The notes under the pieces were generated by a model. It ran no database searches. It saw only the letters and a list, made by a program, of their open reading frames with translations, and had not been told where the DNA came from. Position numbers and translations under genes: made by a program. A DNA stretch of 64,000 nt from JABSSA01 sp039960995 (lineage in GTDB: Bacteria; Pseudomonadota; Alphaproteobacteria; Rhodobacterales; Rhodobacteraceae), in the NCBI GenBank assembly GCA_039960995.1, contig JBDVKF010000006.1, forward strand, positions 292,150 through 356,149, written 5' to 3'. This document shows, piece by piece, positions 17,022 through 25,689 of the stretch; position 1 is the first letter of the stretch; every line of letters begins with the position of its first letter.

Positions 17022-17848
17022 CCATCCGCATGATGACCCTTGACGATTTGCAAACGGTGTTGGAATGGGCCGCAGAAGAAGGGTGGAATCCTGGGTTGGA
17101 TGACGCGATAGCGTTTTATGCGGCCGATCCCAAAGGCTTCTTGCTCAAAGAAAAAGATGGCGCGCCGGTTGCTGCGATCTCTGTTGTAAATCACGACGCC
17201 AATACAGCATTTCTTGGATTGTATTTGTGCAAGAAAGGGCATCGCGGCCAAGGCCACGGCATGGATGTCTGGCGCGCTGGCATTGCACATGCTCAAGACC
17301 GCTGCATTGGGCTGGATGGAGTTCCGGACCAACAGCAAAACTACGCCCGATCAGGCTTTGTGAATTACGGCAGCACAGTCAGATACGAGGGCCACCTGCC
17401 TTCAATGACCGATCCGCGCATGCGCGCAGCAGCGCCCGACGACATAGGTGATTTGGTGGCCCAAGACGCCAAGGCTTGCGGCATAAAGCGAACTGCATTT
17501 GCAACGACATGGTTCACCCAGTCGCCAACGCGACAAACCATGGTTCTGGCAGAGGGTTCAGACATCACCGGCTTTGCCACGTTCCGGCGCTGCCATCTGG
17601 GTTGCAAAATCGGCCCCCTTTACGCAGCATCCGAGGCCGACGCGCAAGCATTGCTAGGCGCAAACCCGTTCCCGACCGCCCAAGAGCCCTGCTTTGTCGA
17701 CGTATTCGATCACAACGCCCCCCTTGCCAAGATGCTTAAATCGCTGGGTTTTGAAGCCACCTTCGAAACCGCCCGGATGTACAGTGGGGCCGAGCCGATA
17801 AACAATCCGGCCAAGTTTCAGGCAATAGCGACGATGGAACTCGGTTAG
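17018..17848 (+). CDS. GNAT acetyltransferase, two-domain YitH/HolE-like
   Basis: 276 residues. Residues 1-130 form a GNAT domain (MTIRMMTLDDLQTVLEWAAEEGWNPG, with FLGLYLCKKGHRGQGHGMDVW as the acetyl-CoA loop). A second, YitH-type C-terminal acetyltransferase domain (about 135-276) ends with LKSLGFEATFETARMYSG. Co-translated with the GntR regulator, so probably part of the same catabolic or modification pathway as the importer and racemase. Acetyl acceptor unknown. Confidence 0.85.
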   Translation: MTIRMMTLDDLQTVLEWAAEEGWNPGLDDAIAFYAADPKGFLLKEKDGAPVAAISVVNHDANTAFLGLYLCKKGHRGQGHGMDVWRAGIAHAQDRCIGLDGVPDQQQNYARSGFVNYGSTVRYEGHLPSMTDPRMRAAAPDDIGDLVAQDAKACGIKRTAFATTWFTQSPTRQTMVLAEGSDITGFATFRRCHLGCKIGPLYAASEADAQALLGANPFPTAQEPCFVDVFDHNAPLAKMLKSLGFEATFETARMYSGAEPINNPAKFQAIATMELG

Positions 17849-18020
17849 TCTCGGAGGTCGCGAAAAGCTGAATGCAAAGCGGCCATCAGTACGTTACGCA
17901 GCGAAAGGCAGCAATGAGTCCTCTCGACTGATTTTCTGCGATGCAGCTAAAGTCCGCTGTTAGAAAATAAAAGATAGCGCGCTGGCGGCACCGACCGAAT
18001 GTGAACCTCAAGTGATAGAG
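17849..18020. repeat. Gap with degenerate dispersed-repeat-like sequence
   Basis: No gene seen. The sequence (GCAAAGCGGCCATCAG, GCAGCGAAAGGCAGC, AAAGTCCGCTG) has the look of short, decayed intergenic repeats; related pieces appear at 18700-18780 and about 39290-39350. Copy number cannot be judged from one window. Confidence 0.35.
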
Positions 18021-18677
18021 CTAAGTTGGCAACAGGAGATATTCTGCGAAGTCTTCTGTAAACTCAAATCGGTCAGTATTATTGTGCGTAATGTCAATGA
18101 TCGCATCATAATTTTGCATCACCTTCAACATCGGTTTCAAGTTGTCATGGTCCTCAAAAGAGTATGAGAAAATGGGATTCTGTGGGTCGCCATTGTAGGA
18201 CCATTTGTTGGAACCGATGATGAATTCACGAATGAACGGTGCGCTAGTTATGTCGTCTCGCATCTCCGCTACAAGGTTCGGCATCTTGTCTTCAAGCTTC
18301 TGAAAGCTTCGAGACACTACAATTGCAAATCCGCGAATGCCTAGATACGCACGCATCTCAGCTAGGGTTCTCCATTCTCTAAGCTGATCAATGGAATGAC
18401 TGGCGACATCCACGTCTACCAGCCTGCTACAGGTCTGACAGAGCCAAATGCCATTTTCAGCAGCGGTTCGTTCCTCGGTAGTCAAAGTAGGGTCATACCT
18501 CGGCCCACCTTCAGCAGCGGCAGTAATGTGCGCAGCAACACCAATGCTGGCGCTTTCGTCGGCACCGTCCGGTCCGATGGTCGGGCGCAAACAGGTCTGA
18601 TTTGAACAACGGTAGCCTGAACGCTGTGCAATTGTTCTTATTACGGTAGCTCTGAAATCGTGACGGTTTGCCATCAA
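18021..18677 (-). CDS. HNH-type protein with unknown C-terminal domain
   Basis: 218 residues (217 if the second of two adjacent Met codons is used). Residues 5-110 form an HNH-like zinc-finger nuclease domain: Cys24 and Cys29 (YRCSNQTC), GVAAHITAAAEGGPRYDP with His50, EERTAAENGIWLC with Asn75, and the second Cys pair Cys80/Cys83. The third catalytic His of a canonical HNH is not obvious. The C-terminal half (about 115-218) is unrecognised. Stands alone between repeat-bearing gaps. Such HNH modules occur in mobile and defence-associated proteins; a defence role here is only a suggestion. Confidence 0.72.
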   Translation of the reverse strand: MMANRHDFRATVIRTIAQRSGYRCSNQTCLRPTIGPDGADESASIGVAAHITAAAEGGPRYDPTLTTEERTAAENGIWLCQTCSRLVDVDVASHSIDQLREWRTLAEMRAYLGIRGFAIVVSRSFQKLEDKMPNLVAEMRDDITSAPFIREFIIGSNKWSYNGDPQNPIFSYSFEDHDNLKPMLKVMQNYDAIIDITHNNTDRFEFTEDFAEYLLLPT

Positions 18678-18702
18678 CAGATCAATACAGCATCAAAAGT
18701 TC

Positions 18703-18771
18703 CGCGAAAAGCAGACATTCGCGAAACCGCAGCGAAATGACGCTTTGTCCCGCGAAGCAGACATTGGGACA
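18703..18771. repeat. Direct repeat GCGAA(AA)GCAGACATT, two copies
   Basis: GCGAAAAGCAGACATT (18704-18719) and GCGAAGCAGACATT (18752-18765) lie 48 bases apart in the gap between the divergent HNH and MAPEG genes, together with GCAGCGAA. An AGCAGACAT element recurs at about 39294. Looks like the same decayed dispersed repeat type; no gene in the surrounding 280 bases. Confidence 0.5.
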
Positions 18772-18957
18772 AATCGCTGCCGATGGTGCGAACGGGGCTG
18801 AACGCGCAAAACTCTACAAAGCGGCGGGTGACCGCCTCGCCGGGCATCTGTGTGGTGCGTCTGAACTTGTATTTCCCGCATAAATTGACGAGACAATGTA
18901 TCAGACGGGCCAAGCATCCTTGGCTTTTGATCTTTTGGATTCCAACGAGGACTTCTC

Positions 18958-19356
18958 ATGCACCTTATCGACCTTGTCGCCCTTTTGGCTGTCTTTCAAC
19001 TTCTCTTTTTTGGATATTGCGTCGGCGTTCAACGCAAAGAAAGTGGGCTGAAAGCTCCGGCGATGACAGGTCATGATGGTTTTGAACGCATGTACCGCGT
19101 CCAGATGAATACGCTTGAATGCCTCGTCGCGTTTTTGCCGGTGCTGTATGTGGCCAGTAAATACTGGCCGGTTCTTTTGACCGCCATCATTGGCGTCGTC
19201 TACTTGGTGGGACGTACGATCTATTGGAAAGCCTACGTGGCCAACCCACCCAGCCGAACACTTGGCTTTATGCTTTCATTTGCATCCATTGCCGTATTGT
19301 TTCTGCTGGCGTGTCTTGGCGCATTATTGTCGCTGGTTGGGATGAGCTCTACGTAA
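18958..19356 (+). CDS. MAPEG family membrane protein
   Basis: 132 residues, four hydrophobic helices, in the glutathione S-transferase-like MAPEG family. The diagnostic block is MYRVQMNTLECLVAFLPVLY (conserved Arg, Asn, Glu), followed by VVYLVGRTIYWKAYVANP. ATG 18958 follows GAGG. Likely conjugates glutathione to, or isomerises, hydrophobic electrophiles in the inner membrane. No operon partner. Confidence 0.88.
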   Translation: MHLIDLVALLAVFQLLFFGYCVGVQRKESGLKAPAMTGHDGFERMYRVQMNTLECLVAFLPVLYVASKYWPVLLTAIIGVVYLVGRTIYWKAYVANPPSRTLGFMLSFASIAVLFLLACLGALLSLVGMSST

Positions 19357-19688
19357 GCCGGTCAAGCCAGTGACGCCGCAAATCGTCCTGTTCTAAGACG
19401 GCTTCAACGTACCCGAGAAGCACATGGACACGACGCGCATTCCTGAAGTGCTGGCACATTGTGCCAGCATCACAACATAGTCGGGCCACAAGGAACCTCT
19501 GTACGCGCTGATGCTTTGGCGCACGACTACACCCCTGAAGACTGCCGGGCCATGATAGGCTATCGCGTGTGGGTTATGGTCTTACTGCACAGGCAAGATC
19601 ATATGTGCCAAAGCTGTTGGAGGAGGTTAAACGAATCAAGGGATTGATAGATTATTTCTTGTAAAACTGCATTGGGTCGGAATTGAAT
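19357..19688. other. Gene-free gap between MAPEG and a membrane protein
   Basis: No convincing gene. A 62-codon open frame at 19459-19647 has no ribosome site and no recognisable motif. A short inverted repeat, CTGGCACA and TGTGCCAG, lies at 19450-19467, a possible hairpin. The region could hold remnants of a lost gene. Confidence 0.4.
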
Positions 19689-20012
19689 TTATGAAATTTC
19701 TGTAACAATCGCTATGGTCAACCAAATTGGATATGCAATTAATGCTGCCCACCAAAGTTTCTTTGATCCCAAATAATACTCCGCCGAAAACACAATCACA
19801 GAACAAAGCGCCCAGATGAGAGTGACGATTAAAGGAAACTCGAAGCTGCCAAGCAGGCCTAAAAAACCTGCCGTTGAGACAAATACCCCAGAGAATGCAA
19901 TTATTCTTACGCTATTGCGCCAGAAAGGGGCCCTGGGATTTTCTTCTGTACCGTAAATCCATACCGCTGAAAATTGCGTGAATAATTCAAGTATGTCTTC
20001 CACGAGCGGCAT
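19689..20012 (-). CDS. Hypothetical membrane protein, 107 aa
   Basis: Three to four predicted helices: about 35-53 (VRIIAFSGVFVSTAGFLGLL), 58-77 (FPLIVTLIWALCSVIVF) and 86-104 (LWWAALIAYPIWLTIAIV). The N-terminal 30 residues are amphipathic. No family recognised and the ribosome site is weak (CCAAGG directly before the ATG). Just upstream lies a perfect hairpin, GGGGGA-ATG-TCCCCC (20025-20039). More AT-rich than its neighbours, suggesting an accessory gene. Confidence 0.5.
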   Translation of the reverse strand: MPLVEDILELFTQFSAVWIYGTEENPRAPFWRNSVRIIAFSGVFVSTAGFLGLLGSFEFPLIVTLIWALCSVIVFSAEYYLGSKKLWWAALIAYPIWLTIAIVTEIS

Positions 20013-20111
20013 CCTTGGTATGACTGGGGGAATGTCCCCCTTGGCGTGAAATGGGGTTGAGACGACGGCGAAACAAGGGGCGGTTTATCGGCAAAGCGGA
20101 CACTGACCTTG

Positions 20112-20335
20112 GGGACGATGATGGGTTGTTTCGGGTCGGGAATGCTTGACGGGTAGACGCATATCGAACCCGTTAATTAATTCACCCGCTGGTTGGGTGC
20201 GCCCTCCGATATCACGCCCAAAAGCAATGCTGTTTCACCGAGAATGCACGAAAGGCGGGTTTTGCTGGGGCTTGACCGCCGCAAGATGCCCATCGGCTCT
20301 GTGTTTTCAGCGATGCAACAACTGGGGGCAAAATT
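20112..20335. repeat. Duplicated ~225-bp sequence, copy A
   Basis: Aligns almost without gaps to 20951-21175 (offset 839-840 bases). The first 28 bases differ at one position (GGGACG-A/G-TGATGGGTTG then TTTCGGGTCGG), and identical blocks recur (CATATCGAACC, CCCTCCGATATCACGCC, GCAAGATGCC). Overall identity by eye is about three quarters. Both strands keep similar but probably untranslated reading frames. Copy A has no gene directly after it. The 20013-20418 gap otherwise contains nothing recognised. Confidence 0.8.
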
Positions 20336-20418
20336 CTGTGCTGTCGCTTCGCCCGCCAAGCGATCCTTGGCGCGCGTTACGCAGAGAATGTCGGCTTGGA
20401 ATCCAATTGATCAATGAC

Positions 20419-20763
20419 CTAAGATTGTCTTACGCAATTGTTCAACCCCATACTCTGCGACGACATTGTGAACTCCTCCAACTCGAAGGCGTGTTTCTGA
20501 AACCCATCATAGAATGACAGCACCAATATGCTCCCTTTGATTTCATATTCGGCAGGTATGCCAAGCTGGGACTGCAGATCAGGAGACTGTTCAACCATGT
20601 CTTGTGTTACAAAGTCCAACAATGCAAAACCATCGCCCTTAAAACTAAGTTTGGCGTCGAACTGGCCGCTAGATGTCAGACAAAGAAAATCTCCTTCGAT
20701 GTCCTCGGCAACTGCAATGGTTGGTATTAGGAGGAATGCCAAAGAGTAGATGTGTTGCCGCAT
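20419..20763 (-). CDS. Exported hypothetical protein, 114 aa
   Basis: Start at ATG 20763, with GGAG 8 bases upstream. Signal peptide MRQHIYSLAFLLIPTIAVA, then a small beta-rich domain (DIEGDFLCLTSSGQFDAKLSF, GFALLDFVTQDMVEQ, EIKGSILVLSF) with two cysteines (FLCLT, LNNCVRQ) that could form a disulfide. Lipocalin-like in feel but no family identified. Sits between the two copies of the duplicated element. Confidence 0.6.
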   Translation of the reverse strand: MRQHIYSLAFLLIPTIAVAEDIEGDFLCLTSSGQFDAKLSFKGDGFALLDFVTQDMVEQSPDLQSQLGIPAEYEIKGSILVLSFYDGFQKHAFELEEFTMSSQSMGLNNCVRQS

Positions 20764-20950
20764 ATTCAATTCTCCGAGTAATCGCGAGCACAAGTTCACA
20801 GATTTGCGCTAACACATCAACAGTAAGCGCGATTTGGACTATGATACCAAGATCGGCTTTGCCCCTAAGGATTCAACGGGTGGTCACAACACGTTAGTAT
20901 TTTTGGAAAGATGGAGTGTTGATCATGAAATACCGCACGTGTGGACGTTA

Positions 20951-21175
20951 GGGACGGTGATGGGTTGTTTCGGGTCGGAAAGCCTTGGCGGTTAGGTGCA
21001 TATCGAACCGTTCAATTGATCGACCTTCTGGCTGGGTTCCTCCCTCCGATATCACGCCAAAAATCTGTGCTGTTTTGTGGGAGATACACGAAAAACGGGT
21101 ATTGCGGCGGTTTGTCCGTTGCAAGATGCCGTTCGGCTTCGTATTTTCTGCAGTGCAGCAATAGGAGCCAAGATT
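20951..21175. repeat. Duplicated ~225-bp sequence, copy B, abutting the TetR gene
   Basis: Second copy of the element at 20112-20335. It ends directly at the TetR-type start codon, so it contains that gene's promoter and ribosome site (ATAGGAGCC). In copy A the matching bases (ACTGGGGGC) have lost the ribosome site and no regulator follows. Within the 20764-21175 gap the only other sequence is unrecognised. Confidence 0.8.
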
Positions 21176-21700
21176 ATGGCCAAGCACACATTGACACCTG
21201 CCGCATGGATTGAAGCCGGGCTTGCACAATTGACAACGGAGGGTCCTCAGGCGCTTCGCGCAGAGCCATTGGCGCGGTATTTAAAGACCACAAAAGGGTC
21301 GTTTTACTGGCATTTCAAGGACGTACCTGCGTTTCACGACGCGGTACTGGCCCATTGGAAAGACGGCGCGTTAGCAGCCGCAGCCGCCCTAAAAGATGCA
21401 GACGGATCCGCAGCGGAACGGCTTATTCAATTGGGTCAAACCGTTCAAAGTGATTCTGCAGATGCAGCATTGCGAGCATGGGGCCAGTCAAACCCGTTGG
21501 TTGCGCAGTCTGTTGCGGATGTTGACATCGCGCGTATGGCACATTTGGGCGCTCTTTTGACCGAGATGGGCACGTCTAATGATGATTTCGCAAAGGCGGC
21601 GTATGGTGCTTTGGTTGGATTGCGCCAGATGAAGATGGAAGACGGCGACGCCTTGGTTGCGTATGCGTCGCTTATTGATCTGGTTCTGGCACTGCAGTAA
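21176..21700 (+). CDS. TetR/AcrR-family regulator
   Basis: 174 residues. N-terminal HTH: WIEAGLAQLTTEGPQALRAEPLARYLKTTKGSFYWHFKDVPAFHDAVL, with the conserved SFYWHF recognition helix end. The helical C-terminal ligand domain is short (about 120 residues). ATG 21176 follows GGAG. Its last 29 bases overlap the convergent recO gene. Target unknown; with copy B as its leader, autoregulation through the duplicated element is possible. Confidence 0.9.
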   Translation: MAKHTLTPAAWIEAGLAQLTTEGPQALRAEPLARYLKTTKGSFYWHFKDVPAFHDAVLAHWKDGALAAAAALKDADGSAAERLIQLGQTVQSDSADAALRAWGQSNPLVAQSVADVDIARMAHLGALLTEMGTSNDDFAKAAYGALVGLRQMKMEDGDALVAYASLIDLVLALQ

Positions 21701-22415
21701 TCGCGATACGGTGTAACAATCGTGCACGAGCTTCGGGTAAGGGTCGGTCGCCCAAATCCGCGGCAAGATGGGCGTGCAGAAAATGCCCGGTCGTTTTGAG
21801 CGCCTCTTGAATCTCGGCATCCGAGGCGGTGCCGGTGTTCAGCATGACTTCGGGCAGGGGCAGCAATCGGTTGGCCCATTCCCCCGCCGCAGAGCGCGAC
21901 ACGGCGCGGCCTGACTTGGGCGACACATATGCGAGATCTGTGGTGGCCCCGGTGACGGCGCATGCGGACAGATCAAGGGCGTAGCCCATGTCTTCGAGCA
22001 GGGCCAATTCCCATTTGAGATAGGCCAAGGACCAGATTTCGTCTTGTCCAAGCAAATCCAGCAATTGCACGCTGCGGGCATAAAGGGCCGTGTGGACTTC
22101 GCGTTCGGGCAGGCAAAACGACAGCAATGTTGTGACGGCGTTCAGACCCGCCAAGGCCAAGCGGCTGTCCATCACAAGGGCCGCACGGCTGCGCACGGGC
22201 TCCACGGAAAATGCGCCCAAGTGATCTTCGAGACGGGCGCGCCAGGCCAGGTCAAGCTGAGCGCCGGGCTGTAAGATAGGCGCGATCTTGCGGCTGGTGC
22301 CGCCGCGCACGACGCCCGCGTGACGGCCATGTTCGGGGGTGAACACATCAATGATTGCGCTTGATTCACCGTGGCGACGGCTAGACAGCAATACGCCCGT
22401 ATCCCGCCATTCCAT
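21672..22415 (-). CDS. recO: DNA repair protein RecO
   Basis: Recombination mediator that loads RecA with RecR on SSB-coated DNA. 247 residues: N-terminal OB fold (MEWRDTGVLLSSRRHGESSAIIDVFTPEHGRHAGVVRGG) followed by a helical domain. The zinc-finger cysteines seen in some RecO proteins are absent. Starts 1 base overlapping the DUF1491 stop (TGATG). Last gene of the pdxJ/acpS-to-recO series. Confidence 0.95.
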   Translation of the reverse strand: MEWRDTGVLLSSRRHGESSAIIDVFTPEHGRHAGVVRGGTSRKIAPILQPGAQLDLAWRARLEDHLGAFSVEPVRSRAALVMDSRLALAGLNAVTTLLSFCLPEREVHTALYARSVQLLDLLGQDEIWSLAYLKWELALLEDMGYALDLSACAVTGATTDLAYVSPKSGRAVSRSAAGEWANRLLPLPEVMLNTGTASDAEIQEALKTTGHFLHAHLAADLGDRPLPEARARLLHRIAITAVPEPDQ

Positions 22416-22744
22416 CAGGCCAGACCTTCTTCGTCCAACAGATGCCGACCGGCGCGGTCTTCGACCTCAATGACCCAAATATCGGGATCAAATCCAGATT
22501 GTCGGCTTGCGGCAGCGTCCACGTCCGGGTCTGATCCTGCGAACAGTTCGGCCCAGACGCGGCCGCCTGTCTCAAGATCAAAGGTGCGTTGATACAAGCA
22601 CGCTTGGCCATCCAGCGTTGACAGTTTGACCAAAACCGCGCCGCCCGTGTCATCGCCATGACGCACGACAAACGCGGGAATGTCGTACATTCGCAACCGC
22701 GCCAGATACGCATCGACCCAAAATCGAGATGTCAGCCGCGCCAT
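22415..22744 (-). CDS. DUF1491 family protein
   Basis: 109-residue cytoplasmic protein. MARLTSRFWVDAYLARLRM opens the family, which is conserved between era and recO in alphaproteobacteria; no biochemical role is established. Features: FVVRHGDDTGGAVLVKLSTLDGQACLYQR and WVIEVEDRAGRHLLDEEG. Separated from era by 46 bases. The conserved position suggests a link to ribosome maturation or repair, unproven. Confidence 0.85.
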   Translation of the reverse strand: MARLTSRFWVDAYLARLRMYDIPAFVVRHGDDTGGAVLVKLSTLDGQACLYQRTFDLETGGRVWAELFAGSDPDVDAAASRQSGFDPDIWVIEVEDRAGRHLLDEEGLA

Positions 22745-22790
22745 GATCCGTTGTTAATCCCGCTTGTCCTATTTCGCGACCTGCGTGGCC

Positions 22791-23699
22791 TTAGCCATTG
22801 CCGTCTTTAAAATTCAGTCCCATTTCAGTGTAGCGTTCCGCCTCGTCCTGCCAACCAGAGCGGACTTTGACCTGCAAAAACAGATGGACGCGTCGGTCTA
22901 AAAAGGCCTCGAGTTCTTCGCGGGACGCTTTTGAAACCGCCTTGATGGTTTCGCCACCTTTGCCAAGCACGATGCCTTTGTGACCGTTCCGCATGACATA
23001 GATCAGCTGTTCCACACGGGCTGATCCGTCTTTGCGTTCTTCCCAGTTTTCGGTCTCAACCGTCAATTGATAAGGCAATTCCTGATGCAACCGCAGTGTC
23101 AGCTTTTCGCGGGTCATTTCAGCGGCGATCATGCGCATGGGCAAATCTGCGATTTGATCTTCGGGGTACAACCACGGACCTGCGGGCACTTCTTTGGCCA
23201 ACCATTGGCGCAGATCATCGACGCCGTGACCCTTTTCAGCCGAGATCATAAAGGTTTCAGCAAAGCTGTGACGCGCGTTCATTTTTTCGGCCAGACCCAG
23301 CAATACGGAAACGTCGACACGGTCGATCTTGTTCAAAGCCAATGCAACAGTGCGGCCTTTGCCGATCTCTTCAAGCCCTTCAAGGATGCTTTCCACACCG
23401 GGCGTGATGCCACGATGCGCCTCGATCATCAAAACGATCACATCCGCATCCGCAGCCCCACCCCAAGCGGCGGCAACCATGGCCCGGTCCAGACGGCGGC
23501 GGGGTTGGAACAAACCGGGCGTGTCCACAAATACGATCTGGCTGTCGCCTTCCATGGCGACGCCGCGTATCCGTGTGCGCGTGGTCTGAACCTTATGCGT
23601 GACAATCGAAACCTTGGCCCCGACCATGCGATTGAGCAATGTGGATTTGCCCGCATTGGGTTCACCAATTAACGCCACAAATCCTGCGCGCGTATTCAT
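22791..23699 (-). CDS. era: GTPase Era
   Basis: Essential GTPase that binds 16S rRNA during 30S maturation. 302 residues: G1 GEPNAGKSTLL, G3 VDTPG (FVDTPGLFQPRR), G4 NKID, G5 ISAEKG, then a KH domain (YVMRNGHKGIVLGKGGETIKAV). Its start overlaps the rnc stop by 4 bases, a classic rnc-era pairing that couples rRNA processing and assembly. Confidence 0.98.
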   Translation of the reverse strand: MNTRAGFVALIGEPNAGKSTLLNRMVGAKVSIVTHKVQTTRTRIRGVAMEGDSQIVFVDTPGLFQPRRRLDRAMVAAAWGGAADADVIVLMIEAHRGITPGVESILEGLEEIGKGRTVALALNKIDRVDVSVLLGLAEKMNARHSFAETFMISAEKGHGVDDLRQWLAKEVPAGPWLYPEDQIADLPMRMIAAEMTREKLTLRLHQELPYQLTVETENWEERKDGSARVEQLIYVMRNGHKGIVLGKGGETIKAVSKASREELEAFLDRRVHLFLQVKVRSGWQDEAERYTEMGLNFKDGNG

Positions 23700-24385
23700 G
23701 TCTTATTCCCTTCGACTTGCGTCAGCAGCGCCTTGGCGGCGGCTTGCTGCGCTTCGCGTTTTGATCCTGCTTTGGCTGTGGCTTCTTGGCCATCCGACAG
23801 GCGTGCAACGATCACAAATTGTGGCGCATGGTCTGGGCCGGATCGTTCCGCCTCAACATAGCTTGGTGGGGGCATCTTACGCGCTTGGGCCCATTCTTGC
23901 AGCGCTGTTTTGGGATCGCGCGCATCGGATTCAACATCCCGTATCCGCGACCCCCACAACCGCAGGGTCATATCACGCGCCGTTTGAAACCCAGCATCCA
24001 GATAAACAGCGGCAATAACGGCTTCCATGGCATCGCCCAATAGGGCCAGCTTGCGCCGCCCCCCCGACAACATCTCGGACCGCCCCAACCGCAGAACTTG
24101 ACCCAATTCAATGGACCGGGCGACATCTGCGCACGTTTCTTTGCGCACCAGAGTATTATAGCGCGGTGCCAATGTGCCTTCTGAGGCTTGCAAATCATCC
24201 GCCAACAACGCTTCGGCCATGACAAGCCCCAACACCCGATCCCCCAGGAATTCGAGCCGTTGGTTGTCAGGGCGCACGCGCTCTGAAATCGACGGATGCG
24301 TCAACGCTTCGCGCAACAAATCCGCATTGGCAAAAACATGGCCAATCCGCGCCTCAAAGGCTGCGAGTTCGGCCGAACGTTTCAC
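23696..24385 (-). CDS. rnc: Ribonuclease III
   Basis: Double-strand-specific endoribonuclease for rRNA processing and RNA decay. 229 residues: RNase III domain with the signature QRLEFLGDRVLGLV and LLGDAMEAVIAAVYLDAG, and a C-terminal dsRNA-binding domain (KTALQEWAQ, GSKREAQQAAAKALL). ATGA overlaps with lepB upstream and era downstream. Confidence 0.98.
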   Translation of the reverse strand: MKRSAELAAFEARIGHVFANADLLREALTHPSISERVRPDNQRLEFLGDRVLGLVMAEALLADDLQASEGTLAPRYNTLVRKETCADVARSIELGQVLRLGRSEMLSGGRRKLALLGDAMEAVIAAVYLDAGFQTARDMTLRLWGSRIRDVESDARDPKTALQEWAQARKMPPPSYVEAERSGPDHAPQFVIVARLSDGQEATAKAGSKREAQQAAAKALLTQVEGNKT

Positions 24386-25206
24386 TCGACAGCTTTAAAG
24401 AAGCGGTCACTGCGCCATGTCCAGAAAAAGAACATAGAACGCCCCGCGGACGAGAACATGATCCGATCCGCGCGACCAATCAGGTCTTCGTAAGGAACAA
24501 ATCCAACACCACGTGCAATTTGCGGGGTCCGACTGTCCAGTGAGTTGTCGCGGTTGTCACCCATGAAAAAGAAGTGCTTTTCCGGTACCAAAAAGACGCC
24601 CGTGTCATCCGTGCCCTGATTGCGAATGTTCAGAATTTTATGCGTGCGGCCATCGGGGAAGGTCTCGATAAAACGCTCTTTGGCACAAGTGCCGCCTTCG
24701 CCCACTGGCCCGTTGGCACATGCCGGCAAAACACCTTGCGGTCCTTGACGGGCCATTTCTTCCATGAAAGCGCCATCGGGTTGCTGTGGTGCAGCTGTGC
24801 CGTTGATATACAGAACGCCTTGTTTCACCTGAATACGGTCACCGGGCAAACCGACAAGACGTTTGATATAATCTGATCCCAAGGTTGGGTGACGAAACAC
24901 GACCACATCCCCGCGTTCGGGGTCGCCGCCCCAAAACCGATCATTGTCGCCGTCTAACACGCCGCACAGCTTTTTCGCATCGACGCCAATAAAGGGCAGG
25001 CTGGGGCAGGAGGCATAGGAATAGCCGTACGCCATTTTGTTCACGAACAGAAAATCGCCAATCAGCAATGTTTCTTTCATGGATCCGGTTGGAATCCAGA
25101 ACGGTTGAAAGAACAAGGTGCGAAAGACCCCAGCAATGAGCAGGGCGTAGACAATTGTCTTGATGGTTTCAACAAAACCGTTTTGTGCCGTTTCTTCAGT
25201 GGCCAT
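24382..25206 (-). CDS. lepB: Signal peptidase I
   Basis: Inner-membrane serine protease that cleaves signal peptides of exported proteins. 274 residues: one N-terminal membrane helix (about 15-33), catalytic Ser42 in PTGSMKETL, general base Lys115 in SDYIKRLVGLPGDRI, and box E GDNRDNSLDSR. The only leader peptidase seen in the window. Operon order acpS-lepB-rnc-era is typical. Confidence 0.98.
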   Translation of the reverse strand: MATEETAQNGFVETIKTIVYALLIAGVFRTLFFQPFWIPTGSMKETLLIGDFLFVNKMAYGYSYASCPSLPFIGVDAKKLCGVLDGDNDRFWGGDPERGDVVVFRHPTLGSDYIKRLVGLPGDRIQVKQGVLYINGTAAPQQPDGAFMEEMARQGPQGVLPACANGPVGEGGTCAKERFIETFPDGRTHKILNIRNQGTDDTGVFLVPEKHFFFMGDNRDNSLDSRTPQIARGVGFVPYEDLIGRADRIMFSSAGRSMFFFWTWRSDRFFKAVE

Positions 25207-25263
25207 TGGCCTCTCCTGCTCGAAATATGTTTCGCTGGGGTTTGGGGGTTGACGTGCGGGGTG

Positions 25264-25689
25264 TCAAGGACAGCTTGGGGGGTGTTCGGATGTGATTGGG
25301 CGTGCTTCGATCAAAACAAACGCCTGCGCCCATGGGTGATCGTCGGTTAAAGTGACGTGAATGATGGCCTCGTGACCGGGTGGCGTCATCTTTTCCAAGC
25401 GGTCTTTGGCCCATCCCGTCACCTGCATAACGGGCTGTCCGGTTTTTAGATTGGACACGGACATGTCTTTCCAAGAAATGCCCATGCGCAACCCGGTGCC
25501 CAGTGCTTTTGAACAGGCTTCTTTTGCGGCCCAGCGTTTGGCATAGGTGCCGGGGGTGTCGGCGCGACGTTCTGCTTTGGCCTGTTCGATGTCTGTGAAC
25601 ACGCGATTGCGGAAGCGATCACCGAACCTGTCCAAAGTGCCTTGAATCCGTTCAATATTCGCAAGGTCTGTTCCAATGCCAAGGATCAT
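25264..25689 (-). CDS. acpS: Holo-[acyl-carrier-protein] synthase
   Basis: Transfers 4'-phosphopantetheine from CoA to ACP. 141 residues: MILGIGTDLANIERI (metal Asp8) and KRWAAKEACSKALGTG (metal Glu about 57). Start overlaps the LysE-type stop by 4 bases. The C-terminal extension after IEARPI is short and Pro-rich. Trimeric enzyme in fatty acid synthesis. Confidence 0.97.
   Translation of the reverse strand: MILGIGTDLANIERIQGTLDRFGDRFRNRVFTDIEQAKAERRADTPGTYAKRWAAKEACSKALGTGLRMGISWKDMSVSNLKTGQPVMQVTGWAKDRLEKMTPPGHEAIIHVTLTDDHPWAQAFVLIEARPITSEHPPSCP

Noticed and set aside
19459..19647. 62-codon open frame after MAPEG
   Set aside because: No ribosome site, no motif and no conservation evidence; probably non-coding.
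20146..20517. Plus-strand frame across copy A and a matching frame in copy B
   Set aside because: Similar residues occur only because the DNA is duplicated; no ribosome site in copy A and both strands show equally similar frames.
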